Positions 35,952-44,770 of a DNA stretch of 64,000 nt are shown here, piece after piece. How positions within the stretch are numbered: the stretch's first letter is position 1; each line of letters starts with the position of its first letter. Under the pieces are notes generated by a model that did no database searches, had not been told where the DNA came from, and saw only the letters and a list, made by a program, of their open reading frames with translations. The stretch spans positions 1 to 64,000 of the forward strand of contig NZ_BCYZ01000002.1 of assembly GCF_001598455.1 (NCBI RefSeq). Direction: 5' to 3'. The position numbers were made by a program, and so were the translations under genes. This DNA is from Sphingomonas pruni NBRC 15498 (lineage in GTDB: Bacteria > Pseudomonadota > Alphaproteobacteria > Sphingomonadales > Sphingomonadaceae).

Positions 35952-37307
35952 CTAAAGCCCTTCCCAACCGACCCATTGCGCATTGGACAGGCGTCGCGCG
36001 AGGTTCCAGGTTTGCTGCCTGATGTCGGGCACCGCGACGATTTCCCAGAAAGCGCCGCGAGTCATCGGACCGAGCGCGTAGAGCCAGTCGTTGCTGGTGC
36101 CGTCGGCGGCGATCGTTTGCGCGCGCGAATCGACGTCGAGGCCGAGATGCGCCGGATCGGGCCGGATCACGCCGCGCTGGTACAATGCGGCGAGCAACGG
36201 CTCGGTGGTGCGCGTCAGGTCGCCTTGCGGACCGGTGCAGTTGATGATGCGCTGTGCGGACAGCGCTTCGGGCGAGTCGCTGCCGCGCCGTCGCCAGGTC
36301 ACGGTGATGCCGCTTTTATCCTCGCCCGCCGAGATCGTCTTGCCCGCGACGATCTCCAGCTGCCCGCGCGCCTGCATCGCGGCGAGGCGATCGGCGACGC
36401 TCGGCGCCAGGCGGTGGCGATGCACGTCCCACCAGGGGCGAAGATGGCGGAGGAAACGCGCGCGGTCGGCATCGCTGCCATTCGCCCACATCGCCTGCGT
36501 ATAAGGACGCAACTCGTCGACCGCGTTGCGCCATCCGATCGTTTCGCCGCGCTGCCGAACCATGCGGACCAGTTCGGACGGTGGCGCAATCGGACGCTCG
36601 GCGAGCTTGGGAACCATCGGGCCGGGCGAATCGTGACGATGGGGCACCAGCCCGCGCCGTGAGAGCGCGACGACCCGCCCCTTGAACCCGCTAGAATCGA
36701 GCAGCAGAGCGATGTCGACCATCGTCAGCCCGGTACCGATCAACAGTACAGTGTCGTCGTCGCCGAGCCCGAGCGGAACGCTGCGGTCCCACGGATCGCT
36801 CTTGTAGCGCTCGTCGGACAGGCCGGCATCGGCAAAGCCCGGCGGGTCGTGCGGCGGCAGGTTGCCGACGGCGAGCACTGCGGTGTCGGCCTCGATCGTC
36901 GCGCCATCGGCCAGCGAAACGCGCGCACCGTCGCCCGATCGCACCACGTCGGTGACATCGCCATGCACGACCTTCAGCCGGCCGCCGCAACTCGCCAGCG
37001 CCTTTGCCAGCAGGTCGCGCAGATAGGCGCCGTAGGTGACGCGCTGGACGAAGGTCGCGCCCGCATCGCCCTCGCCATGCTCGGCGAGCCAGCGGACGAA
37101 ATGATCGGGATCGTCGGGCAGCGCGCTCATATTGGCGGCGCGGACGTTGAGCACATGGCCGGGATAGGCCGCGCCATAGGCAAGCCCCTCGCCCGGCACC
37201 GGCGCGCGTTCGATCAGCGTTGCGCTGGGACCGTCGTGGCGGAGCAGGTTGATCGCCTGCAACGTGCCCGAAAAGCCCGCGCCGACAATGGCGACGTGGC
37301 GGATCAT
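35952..37307 (-). CDS. FAD/NAD(P)-binding protein
   Basis: Flavoprotein of 451 aa. The N-terminal FAD dinucleotide motif is GAGFSGTLQA (residues 9-18), and the second motif (VLLIGTGLTMVDIALLL) is near residue 195. The middle shows the NAD_binding_9-type pattern (AYPGHVLNVRAANM). It resembles lysine/ornithine N-monooxygenase-like flavoproteins of unknown substrate; no known biosynthetic gene is nearby. The start overlaps nothing, and the DUF6356 gene follows 1 nt upstream. Confidence 0.78.
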   Translation of the reverse strand: MIRHVAIVGAGFSGTLQAINLLRHDGPSATLIERAPVPGEGLAYGAAYPGHVLNVRAANMSALPDDPDHFVRWLAEHGEGDAGATFVQRVTYGAYLRDLLAKALASCGGRLKVVHGDVTDVVRSGDGARVSLADGATIEADTAVLAVGNLPPHDPPGFADAGLSDERYKSDPWDRSVPLGLGDDDTVLLIGTGLTMVDIALLLDSSGFKGRVVALSRRGLVPHRHDSPGPMVPKLAERPIAPPSELVRMVRQRGETIGWRNAVDELRPYTQAMWANGSDADRARFLRHLRPWWDVHRHRLAPSVADRLAAMQARGQLEIVAGKTISAGEDKSGITVTWRRRGSDSPEALSAQRIINCTGPQGDLTRTTEPLLAALYQRGVIRPDPAHLGLDVDSRAQTIAADGTSNDWLYALGPMTRGAFWEIVAVPDIRQQTWNLARRLSNAQWVGWEGL

Positions 37308-37308
37308 G

Positions 37309-37575
37309 TCAGATCTCGTATTCGAGCTGCCAATCGGGCTCGGTGAAGGCCGGCCGCCGTTGTTGATAGGCGGGCTGGCGCGACTTCATGCGGCCGTAAA
37401 GCGCCTTGACGGTGTTGCTCGCGGTGCGGGTGAACAGCGCCGGCACGATGCCATGGACGAGGCAGGCGCAGCCGCCCCCGATCATGCGCATCCCGAAGCC
37501 GAAGGCGGTGGCGGCGTGCTCGGCATAGGATTCGCCGATGCTGCGCGGGTGGCTCAGGAAGATGCGGTCGAGCAT
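37309..37575 (-). CDS. DUF6356-type small membrane protein
   Basis: Short (88 aa) with one hydrophobic, Gly/Ala/Cys-rich segment (GFGMRMIGGGCACLVHGIVPALF, residues 25-47) between basic ends. The opening FLSHPRSIGESYAEHA is what I recall of a sphingomonad DUF6356 family of unknown role. It begins 45 nt after PPK2 and runs into the flavoprotein gene with a 1-nt gap, so it may be co-transcribed. Confidence 0.7.
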   Translation of the reverse strand: MLDRIFLSHPRSIGESYAEHAATAFGFGMRMIGGGCACLVHGIVPALFTRTASNTVKALYGRMKSRQPAYQQRRPAFTEPDWQLEYEI

Positions 37576-37620
37576 GATGCCATCGTAGCGCCAGTGCGAT
37601 GCCGCGTGAACCGGCTGATT

Positions 37621-38394
37621 TCAGATCCCCAGCGCCTTGCGTGCGAGCTTCTCCAGTTTCGGATCGAGCGGCGGCGGGTCCATCGGAACATGCGCTTCCA
37701 GCCGATCGGCGATCGCGTTGAGCGCGGCGATGCGTGCGGATTCCTTATTGTTGCCGTCGATCACCATCCACGGTCCCCAGCGGGTATCGGTGCGTCGAAA
37801 CATTTCCGCCATCGCGTCGAGATAATCGCTGCGCCGTTCGCGATTGCGGTAATCCTCGAAGCCGGTCTTCCAGCGTTTCCAGGGATGTTCGAGCCGCCCT
37901 TTCAAGCGTTCGTCCTGTTCCTCCTGGGTGACATGGATGAACAGTTTGACGATCGTGGTACCCGAATCGCTCTGCTGCGCCTCGAACTCGTTGATCTCGT
38001 CATAGCCGCGACGCCATTCGGCCTCGCTGGCGAAATTCTCGACGCGTTCGACCAGAACGCGCCCATACCAGCTACGGTCGAACACCGCGATGTTGCCGTT
38101 GGCCGGAAGCTTGTTCCAGAACCGCCACAGGAAATGCCGGGCCAGCTCTTGCGGGCTTGGCGCCTTGATCGGCCACACCTGGAAATTGCGCGGGTCCCAT
38201 TCCGCCGTCAGGCGCTGGATAATCCCGCCCTTCCCCGCCGCATCCCAGCCTTCGAACAACACGAGCGCGCGCCGTTTGTGCAGGATGTGCGCGACCTGGA
38301 CATGTGCCAGCCGCTTCTGCACCTTGGCGAGATCTCCGGCATAGTCGCCGGGATACTTCTCGCCTTTCTCGTAATCCTTGAGGTCGATCGTCAT
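37621..38394 (-). CDS. ppk2: Polyphosphate kinase 2-family protein
   Basis: Transfers phosphate between polyphosphate and nucleotides in the cytoplasm. A single PPK2 domain (257 aa). The Walker A motif is EGWDAAGKGG (48-57), the Walker B motif FDRSWYGR at 105-112, and the lid FEDYRNRERR at about 182-191. The short length fits the polyphosphate-dependent nucleotide kinase classes rather than the double-domain type. Which nucleotide it uses cannot be read from the sequence. Confidence 0.92.
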   Translation of the reverse strand: MTIDLKDYEKGEKYPGDYAGDLAKVQKRLAHVQVAHILHKRRALVLFEGWDAAGKGGIIQRLTAEWDPRNFQVWPIKAPSPQELARHFLWRFWNKLPANGNIAVFDRSWYGRVLVERVENFASEAEWRRGYDEINEFEAQQSDSGTTIVKLFIHVTQEEQDERLKGRLEHPWKRWKTGFEDYRNRERRSDYLDAMAEMFRRTDTRWGPWMVIDGNNKESARIAALNAIADRLEAHVPMDPPPLDPKLEKLARKALGI

Positions 38395-38437
38395 GCGGCC
38401 GTTCTAGCCTTGCCGGACCGCCGACGTCGAGCGGCGT

Positions 38438-39043
38438 TCAGGAAGCGATGGTGAAGCGCTCGCGATGATGTCGCGGCGTCTCGATTTCGTCCGCCATGGC
38501 GATGGCATAATCGGCGAAACTGATGAAGCTGTTACCGTCCTTGTCGGTCAACAGATCATCCTTGCCGGTGCGGTACGCTCCCGTCCGCGGGCCGGTGTCG
38601 AACACCATTGCGGGCGAGAGGAACGTCCAATCGAGACCCTCGCTGGCAGTGAGCGCATCGAGGAATGCGATCCCCGCACCCGCCTCGGCACGATACGCGT
38701 CCGGAAAATGGGGTGAGTCGAACAGGCGCTTGCCGTCGCCTGTTTTCAGACTGGCCGCGCCACCGACGACGAGGAAACGCGGAACGCCCGACGCCCTGAC
38801 GGCAGCGGTCAGCGCCGGCGCATCGGTATCAGCGAAACGCATCGCACTGACGACCGCATCGTGGCCTCGCAAAGCCGTGGTCAAGGCAGCAGTATCGCGG
38901 GCATCGAGCGCCAAGGGCGTGACGTGGCCAGCGGACGGGCCAGGCTTTCGGGAGATCGCCAGTACGTCATGGCCACGTCGTGCGAGTTCCGCGACGATCT
39001 CCGACCCTGCCCTGCCCGTCGCTCCCAGTATCGCGATCTTCAT
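38438..39043 (-). CDS. NAD(P)H-binding atypical SDR-like oxidoreductase
   Basis: Rossmann-fold protein of 201 aa. GATGRAGSEIV at residues 7-17 is the nucleotide-binding motif, and the domain ends near residue 200, as in the YwnB/BlvrB-like epimerase-type family. No YxxxK pair is evident. It stands alone, 83 nt from the CPBP gene; the substrate is unknown. Confidence 0.8.
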   Translation of the reverse strand: MKIAILGATGRAGSEIVAELARRGHDVLAISRKPGPSAGHVTPLALDARDTAALTTALRGHDAVVSAMRFADTDAPALTAAVRASGVPRFLVVGGAASLKTGDGKRLFDSPHFPDAYRAEAGAGIAFLDALTASEGLDWTFLSPAMVFDTGPRTGAYRTGKDDLLTDKDGNSFISFADYAIAMADEIETPRHHRERFTIAS

Positions 39044-39126
39044 CGCCTGATCTCCGCATTCTGCCAGAACGCCATTCTAGGATGCGAATGACAGAGCGTA
39101 AGGCGCCTGCTGGAAACGCTGAGTTG

Positions 39127-39897
39127 TCATTCAGCCTGGTCTCTTGCTCTCACGCGGGGAACGGGTACGGCCAGCACGATCGCGAGCAAAACAAGATGCG
39201 CCGCTGCGCCGAGCAGCCGCGTCTGGTCGATGTCGGCCGGCCTTACCGGTTCGATCAGGTCCGCGACGATGCTCGCGAAATTCCAGCCCCAATGGAGCGC
39301 CACGGCAGCCCAAAGCGTGCGCCAGCGCCACGCCGCCGCCGCATAGGCAAGCCCGAGGCAGAACAACCGTAACTGCTCGGTCCAGCCCCAGTCGAACCGC
39401 CAGAGATGATTGAGCGTATAGAGCAATGCGCTTGCCGCGACGAAGGCAGGCCCCGACCAGCGCACGCCCCATGTCCGCAACGGGAATCCCCTCGTCAGGA
39501 TATCCTCGGCGAGCGAGGGGATGAACGTCGTCAGCAATCCGATGGCCAGCGGGACGGCCAGGTCGGTCGATGGAGTTCCGTCGAACACATATCCGCCGCT
39601 GCGCAGCCCGATCTCCACGGTGGCCAGCTTGGCACCGAGCGCCAGCACCAAGCCACCGGCCAGCAAGGCTAGCCACCGCGGACGCAGGTCGAGCAGATAG
39701 GCATCATAGCCTCGCCAGCCGAGCCAGCGACCGATCGGCCAGGCCAGGAGCAGCGAAGCGACCATCAGCAGCGGCCCCAGCGGGCTGCGCGGCGCAATGA
39801 CCGTCTGAAGCCCCTCCGCCGCCTGATAGACGACGAACATCAGCAGAAACCCGGCCGCGACCCGAAGCGGCGTTGCGCTAGCGGGTCGTGCGTCCAT
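39127..39897 (-). CDS. CPBP-family intramembrane glutamic protease
   Basis: Polytopic membrane protein (about seven hydrophobic segments) of 256 aa. The ABI/CPBP catalytic motifs are degenerate but present: EDILTR at 131-136 (E-D instead of E-E) and H164 in TLNHLW, with a further His in ALHWGW near residue 218. These proteases process prenylated or other membrane substrates in other organisms; the substrate is unknown here. The ATG overlaps the aspS stop by 1 nt (TGATG on the minus strand), so translation is coupled. Confidence 0.82.
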   Translation of the reverse strand: MDARPASATPLRVAAGFLLMFVVYQAAEGLQTVIAPRSPLGPLLMVASLLLAWPIGRWLGWRGYDAYLLDLRPRWLALLAGGLVLALGAKLATVEIGLRSGGYVFDGTPSTDLAVPLAIGLLTTFIPSLAEDILTRGFPLRTWGVRWSGPAFVAASALLYTLNHLWRFDWGWTEQLRLFCLGLAYAAAAWRWRTLWAAVALHWGWNFASIVADLIEPVRPADIDQTRLLGAAAHLVLLAIVLAVPVPRVRARDQAE

Positions 39898-41732
39898 CAG
39901 CCGGCGGCCGGATCCACCGCCTCGGTGACCGCCGCGGCCTTGGTCGCGCTGGGCTGGTCGACCAGACGGATGTTGAGCTCGCGCAGCTGCTTCGCGGTGG
40001 CGAAATTCGGCGCGCCCATCATCAGGTCCTCGGCCTTCTGCGTCATCGGGAAGACGATGACCTCACGGATGTTCGGCTCGTCGGCGAGCAGCATGACGAT
40101 GCGATCGACGCCCGGCGCCGAGCCCCCGTGCGGCGGCGCGCCGAACTTGAAGGCGTTGATCATGCCGGCGAAATTGGTGTCGACATCCTGCTGGCTGTAG
40201 CCGGCGATCTCGAACGCCTTGTACATGATCTCCGGCCGGTGGTTGCGGATCGCGCCCGACGACAGCTCCACGCCGTTGCAGACGATGTCGTACTGGAATG
40301 CCAGGATATCGAGCGGGTCCTTGGTCTCCAGCGCCTCGAGCTCGCCCTGCGGCATCGAGAACGGGTTGTGGCTGAAATCGACCTTCTTCGCGTCCTCGTC
40401 ATATTCGAACATCGGGAAATCGACGATCCAGCAGAACTCGAAGCGCTTGTCGTCGATCAGCTCGAGCTGTTCGGCGACGCGGGTGCGCGCCAGGCCGGCG
40501 AGCTTGGCCGCCTGCGCTTCCTTGCCGGCGGCGAAGAACAGGCCGTCGTCCGGGCCGAGGCCCAGGCTGTCGGCGAGCGCGGACATCTTGTCCTCGCCAT
40601 GGTTCTTGGCGATCGGGCCGCCCCATTCGCCGTTTTTGCGGGTAGCGTAGCCGAGGCCGGCAAAGCCCTCGCTCTGCGCCCAGGCGTTCATGTCGTCGAA
40701 GAATTTGCGGCTCTTCTCGGCGGTCGCCGGCGCCGGAATCGCGCGGACCACGTCGCCCGCCTCGACGATCGATGCGAAGCGGCCAAAGCCCGAGCCGACG
40801 AAATGCGACGACACGTCGGTGATGATCAGCGGGTTGCGCAGGTCGGGCTTGTCGTTGCCGTATTTCAGCATCGATTCCTTGTATGGAATGCGCTTGAACG
40901 GCAACGGGCTGACGGTACGGCCCTTGCCCTGCCAATCGGCGAATTCCTCGAAAACGCCGTGCAGCACCGGCTCGATCGCGGCGAACACGTCGTCCTGCGT
41001 CACATAGCTCATCTCGAAATCGAGCTGGTAGAATTCGCCCGGCGAGCGGTCGGCGCGCGCATCCTCGTCGCGGAAGCACGGCGCGATCTGGAAATAGCGG
41101 TCGAAGCCGGCGACCATCAGCAACTGCTTGAACATCTGCGGCGCCTGCGGAAGCGCGTAGAACTTGCCCGGATGGACGCGGCTCGGGACCAGATAGTCGC
41201 GCGCGCCCTCAGGGCTCGATGCGGTCAGGATCGGCGTCTGGAACTCGGTGAAGCCCTGGTCGATCATCCGCTTGCGCAGGCTCGAAATCACGTTCGAGCG
41301 CAGCACGATATTGTTGTGCAGCCGCTCGCGGCGCAGGTCGAGGAAGCGGTAGCGCAGGCGGATGTCCTCGGGATAATCGGCCTCGCCGGCGACCGGCATA
41401 GGCAGTTCGGCGGCCGCGGACTGCACGGTCACGGATCGCGCGAACACCTCGATCTCCCCGGTTGCCAGGTTCGGGTTGGCGGTGCCCTCGGCGCGCGCCT
41501 TGACCACGCCATCGATCGTCACGACCGACTCGGCTCGCAGTCCTTCCAGGATCGGCAGTGCCGGAGAATCGCTGTCGGCGACCACCTGGGTAATGCCGTA
41601 ATGGTCGCGCAGGTCGACGAACAGCACGCCGCCATGGTCGCGCTTGCGGTGCACCCAGCCCGACAGGCGGACGTCCTCGCCGACATTGGCGGCGGTCAGT
41701 GCGGCGCAGGTGTGCGTACGATAGGCGTGCAT
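39897..41732 (-). CDS. aspS: Aspartyl-tRNA synthetase, likely non-discriminating
   Basis: Class II synthetase with an N-terminal OB fold ([19 protein letters not shown]), the motif 2 region [10 protein letters not shown], and motif 3 [16 protein letters not shown], of 611 aa. Two residues said to mark non-discriminating enzymes of the Pseudomonas type, the His of RDHGG and the Gly in EGTANPN, are present, so it probably also charges tRNA-Asn for GatCAB; this is inferred by analogy. The downstream CPBP gene is translationally coupled to it. A repeat element precedes it. Confidence 0.95.
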   Translation of the reverse strand: MHAYRTHTCAALTAANVGEDVRLSGWVHRKRDHGGVLFVDLRDHYGITQVVADSDSPALPILEGLRAESVVTIDGVVKARAEGTANPNLATGEIEVFARSVTVQSAAAELPMPVAGEADYPEDIRLRYRFLDLRRERLHNNIVLRSNVISSLRKRMIDQGFTEFQTPILTASSPEGARDYLVPSRVHPGKFYALPQAPQMFKQLLMVAGFDRYFQIAPCFRDEDARADRSPGEFYQLDFEMSYVTQDDVFAAIEPVLHGVFEEFADWQGKGRTVSPLPFKRIPYKESMLKYGNDKPDLRNPLIITDVSSHFVGSGFGRFASIVEAGDVVRAIPAPATAEKSRKFFDDMNAWAQSEGFAGLGYATRKNGEWGGPIAKNHGEDKMSALADSLGLGPDDGLFFAAGKEAQAAKLAGLARTRVAEQLELIDDKRFEFCWIVDFPMFEYDEDAKKVDFSHNPFSMPQGELEALETKDPLDILAFQYDIVCNGVELSSGAIRNHRPEIMYKAFEIAGYSQQDVDTNFAGMINAFKFGAPPHGGSAPGVDRIVMLLADEPNIREVIVFPMTQKAEDLMMGAPNFATAKQLRELNIRLVDQPSATKAAAVTEAVDPAAG

Positions 41733-41750
41733 GGCGTAATCTCTGACTTC

Positions 41751-41834
41751 GTCGCCCCAGTGAAAGCTGGGGTCTCAGGCCACTGGCGAATAGCTCGCGG
41801 CACGAGATCCCAGCTTTCGCTGGGATGACGGTTG
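41751..41834. repeat. Paired REP-like palindrome (family C, copy 1)
   Basis: Two hairpins face each other. The left is at about 41751-41778 (CCCCAG TGAAAG CTGGGG core). The right is at 41804-41834 (ATCCCAGC TTTC GCTGGGAT core). The 31 nt at 41804-41834 are identical to 60691-60721. It lies between aspS (minus) and rnd (plus), i.e. in a shared upstream region, where it might affect either leader. Confidence 0.85.
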
Positions 41835-41903
41835 ATGGAAAGCCGCGCGCATTCCCTTCACACAGGCCTTTGTCAAGCGCGCGCGCCTCGCTATGGGGTC
41901 AAG

Positions 41904-43079
41904 ATGCATATCCATGGCCTGATCGAGGACAACGCCGCCCTCGCCAATCTCTGCGCGCGGCTCTCCCAATCGAACTTCGTCTGCGTCGACACAGAGTTCA
42001 TGCGCGAAAGCACGTTCTGGCCGGAGCTTTGCCTGATCCAGATCGCCGACAACAACGAGGCCGCCGCGATCGATCCGATGACGCCGGGCATCGACCTCAA
42101 GCCCCTGCTCGATCTGTTGGTCGACAATGAGGACGTGCTGAAGGTGTTCCATGCCGGCGGGCAGGATATCGAGATCATCTACAATCTCACCGCCAAGACC
42201 CCGTATCCCCTGTTCGACACGCAGGTCGCGGCAATGGCGCTCGGGCAAGGCGAACAGATCGGCTATTCGAACCTGGTCGACAGCTGGCTTGGCATTCAGG
42301 TCGACAAGGGCGCGCGCTTCACCGACTGGGCGCGCCGCCCGCTCGAGGAGCGCCAGATCGTGTATGCGATCGCCGACGTGACTCACCTCGCGGAGATTTT
42401 CCCGCGGATGCTCGACAAATTGCGCAAGACTGGCCGCGGCGCCTGGCTCGACCAGGAAATGGAGCGACTGGCCGATCCGGCCAATTATGCCAACGATCCC
42501 GACCTCGCCTGGAAGCGCGTGCGCATCGCCGGCCGCAAGCCCGAAGTGCTCGGCAGGTTGAAGGCATTGGCGCGGTGGCGGGAGATGGAAGCGCGAGGCA
42601 AGAACCTGCCGCGCGGCCGCATCGTCAAGGATGAGACGCTGGCCGACATTGCCAGCCACCCGCCGCGCAAACAGGCAGACCTGGCGCGCGTGCGCGGTCT
42701 GTCGGCGACCTGGGCCGGAAACGATATCGGATCGCGCCTGATGAGCGCGCTTGAAGACGCCAAGCCGATGAGCAACGCCGAAATGCCGGCGCGCGACGAC
42801 CGCAAGCCCGGACTCGGCAAGGACGGCGCGCTGGTCGCCGATCTGCTCAAATTGCTGCTCAAGATCCGTTCGCGCGATATCGACGTGGCGTCGCGCCTGC
42901 TGGCGCGGTCGGAGGATCTCGAGGCGCTCGCCGCGGGGCAGCGCGACGGGCTGTCGATTCTGACGGGCTGGCGCTTCGAGCAATTCGGTCGCGACGCCCT
43001 TGACCTGGTCGAGGGACGGATGGCCTTCGCGGTCAAGAACGGCAAGCTGCGCATGACCCGGACGGAGGAAGCGCAATGA
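41904..43079 (+). CDS. rnd: Ribonuclease D
   Basis: 3'-5' exoribonuclease of the DEDD family that trims tRNA precursors. The exonuclease domain (residues 1-190) has DTEF (D29, E31), FHAGGQDIEII and YAIADVTHL. An HRDC domain is in the second half. I use the ATG at 41904 because it starts the conserved domain directly and has GGGG upstream; an earlier ATG would run through the repeat. The stop overlaps the I78-like gene (ATGA). Confidence 0.94.
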   Translation: MHIHGLIEDNAALANLCARLSQSNFVCVDTEFMRESTFWPELCLIQIADNNEAAAIDPMTPGIDLKPLLDLLVDNEDVLKVFHAGGQDIEIIYNLTAKTPYPLFDTQVAAMALGQGEQIGYSNLVDSWLGIQVDKGARFTDWARRPLEERQIVYAIADVTHLAEIFPRMLDKLRKTGRGAWLDQEMERLADPANYANDPDLAWKRVRIAGRKPEVLGRLKALARWREMEARGKNLPRGRIVKDETLADIASHPPRKQADLARVRGLSATWAGNDIGSRLMSALEDAKPMSNAEMPARDDRKPGLGKDGALVADLLKLLLKIRSRDIDVASRLLARSEDLEALAAGQRDGLSILTGWRFEQFGRDALDLVEGRMAFAVKNGKLRMTRTEEAQ

Positions 43080-43369
43080 CGAAGGTCCTGATCGTCACCC
43101 TCGGCCTCACGATGTTTTCCGTCGCTGCCTGTGCGCCGGTCGCGCCGCTGCCGGACGCGCCCACTGGTCAATGTTCGGCCAGGGGCCTGGACAATATGAT
43201 CGGGCGGATCGCCACGCCGTCGCTGATCGACCGTGCCAAGCGGCAATCGGGCGCATCGGTCGCGCGGGTGCTGCGACCGGGCCAAATCGTGACGATGGAA
43301 TATCTGAACGGCCGCATCAACGTGAATGTCGACGAGAACAACCGGGTGAAGAGGTTCACCTGCGGTTGA
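43076..43369 (+). CDS. I78-family peptidase inhibitor-like lipoprotein
   Basis: A 97-aa protein with a lipoprotein signal (FSVAAC, Cys19) and a C-terminal block RVLRPGQIVTMEYLNGR followed by NVNVDENN, the pattern of elastase inhibitor family I78. It would be a periplasm-facing outer-membrane or inner-membrane lipoprotein. Translation is coupled to rnd. The protease it might inhibit is unknown; two secreted proteases are nearby (M24 at 43430, M13 at 54297), without evidence of a link. Confidence 0.82.
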   Translation: MTKVLIVTLGLTMFSVAACAPVAPLPDAPTGQCSARGLDNMIGRIATPSLIDRAKRQSGASVARVLRPGQIVTMEYLNGRINVNVDENNRVKRFTCG

Positions 43370-43374
43370 GAAAG

Positions 43375-43397
43375 CCCTCTCCCGCGCGCGGGGGAGG
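43375..43397. terminator. GC-rich hairpin between convergent genes
   Basis: A CCCTCTCCCG / CGGGGGAGGG hairpin with one mismatch sits between the ends of the I78-like gene and the M24 peptidase. Its sequence is like the outer arms of the family A repeats at 17447 and 34161, so it may be a remnant repeat used as a bidirectional terminator. Confidence 0.5.
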
Positions 43398-43429
43398 GAT
43401 CTCCTGAGAGGTAGCGGCCGCCGGCGTGA

Positions 43430-44695
43430 TTACCGAAACGGCATGTCGATCGAGACAGGCGGCTCGCTGAACCATTTCGGCCCGGCGTCGGTCATATGGA
43501 AGCAATCCTCCAGGCGCACGCCGAACTTGCCCGGGATGTAGATGCCGGGCTCGTTCGAAAAGCACATCCCCGGCGCCAATCTGGTCGTTTCGCCGCGCAC
43601 CAGATTGACCGGTTCGTGCCCGTCGAGCCCGATGCCGTGTCCGGTGCGGTGCGAACAGCCGGGGAGCTTGTAGCCGGGGCCGTAGCCGAAGTTCTCATAG
43701 AGTTTGCGGATCGCCTCATCGACGCTGCCCGCCGGCATGCCGATCCGCGCCGCAGCAAACGCGGTCTGCTGGCCCCGATGGACCTGGTCCCAGACCATGC
43801 GCTGTTCCTTACCGGCCGCGCCGTAGACGAAGGTGCGGGAGACGTCGGACTGATAGCCCTGTACGGTGCAGCCGCAATCCATCAGCACGATCTGGCCGTC
43901 ATCGACCTTGTGCACGGCTTGCGTGCCATGGGGGTAAGCCGCCGCCTCGCCGATCAGCACCAGGCTGAACTCGGGGCTGCCGCCCAGCTTGCGCGTGGCG
44001 GCGTCCATGATCGCGCCGATGTCGCGGCCCGTCATGCCCTTCTCGACGCGCTTATAGGTCCAGCGATAGGCGGCGATCGTCACGTCGGTGGCGACTTGCA
44101 TCAGCGCGAGTTCGGCCGGCGTCTTGATCATGCGGCAGCCGCGCACGACCGGATTGGCCGAGACGATCTTCGCGCCGGGCATGGCATGCGCGAGCATGTC
44201 CGGAATGAAGAAGCGGACGGTCTCCTCGATCCCCACGGGTCGTGTCGCGAGCTTGCGGTCCTTGAGGAAACCGGCGACGACCGCCAGAGGGTCTTCGTCC
44301 TCCTGCCACACCCGCACCTCCGCCGGGATGGCGAGCGTCTCGCGCATCCGGGGCTCCTCGAAATAGGGCGAGACGATGCAGGGCTCGCCCTCGACCGGCA
44401 GCACTGCAAGCAGGGCTCGCTCGCTGCGCCCCCAGCGAATGCCGGTGAAATAGAGCAAGGACGATCCCGGCTCGATCAATACCGCGCCGATGCCGTGCTG
44501 CTTCATCAGCGCCTGCGCGCGATCGAGTCGGCGGCGGCGCTCGTCGGCGCCGATCGGCACCGCGCCGGTGGTCATGTCGTGCAAATCGGCCAGATCGGGT
44601 TCGGCGGCACGGGCCGCGCCGGAGGCGAGCAAGGGAGCGGCGGCAGCCGCGGCGAGTATTGCGCGGCGGCCGGGCAAAAAGCGGGAATTGGGCAT
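43430..44695 (-). CDS. M24-family Xaa-Pro peptidase with Tat-type signal
   Basis: Secreted pita-bread-fold metallopeptidase. The N terminus has a twin-Arg pair before a hydrophobic stretch (PGRRAILAAAAAAPLLASG), suggesting Tat export. Metal ligands in the C-terminal half fit M24: two Asp 11 apart in LMDCGCTVQGYQSDVS, His in SHRTGHGIG, and Glu in SNEPGI and VRLED. The start is the ATG at 44695, with a GTG at 44704 as an alternative. It is divergent from the symporter gene, so peptide breakdown and uptake may be linked (inference). Confidence 0.85.
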   Translation of the reverse strand: MPNSRFLPGRRAILAAAAAAPLLASGAARAAEPDLADLHDMTTGAVPIGADERRRRLDRAQALMKQHGIGAVLIEPGSSLLYFTGIRWGRSERALLAVLPVEGEPCIVSPYFEEPRMRETLAIPAEVRVWQEDEDPLAVVAGFLKDRKLATRPVGIEETVRFFIPDMLAHAMPGAKIVSANPVVRGCRMIKTPAELALMQVATDVTIAAYRWTYKRVEKGMTGRDIGAIMDAATRKLGGSPEFSLVLIGEAAAYPHGTQAVHKVDDGQIVLMDCGCTVQGYQSDVSRTFVYGAAGKEQRMVWDQVHRGQQTAFAAARIGMPAGSVDEAIRKLYENFGYGPGYKLPGCSHRTGHGIGLDGHEPVNLVRGETTRLAPGMCFSNEPGIYIPGKFGVRLEDCFHMTDAGPKWFSEPPVSIDMPFR

Positions 44696-44770
44696 GACCG
44701 TCACGATAGGGTTCTTGACCGCGGCGTCGCAATCCCCTTTCCCTGCATCACCAAAATGGGGAGAGTGATT

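Noticed and set aside
39888..41828. 646-aa open frame opposite aspS
   Set aside because: It mirrors the whole aspS gene, and aspS has intact class II motifs.
43496..44755. Long in-frame N-terminal extension of the symporter
   Set aside because: It is antisense to the M24 peptidase and carries no transmembrane or family content; the ribosome site supports a start at 44771.
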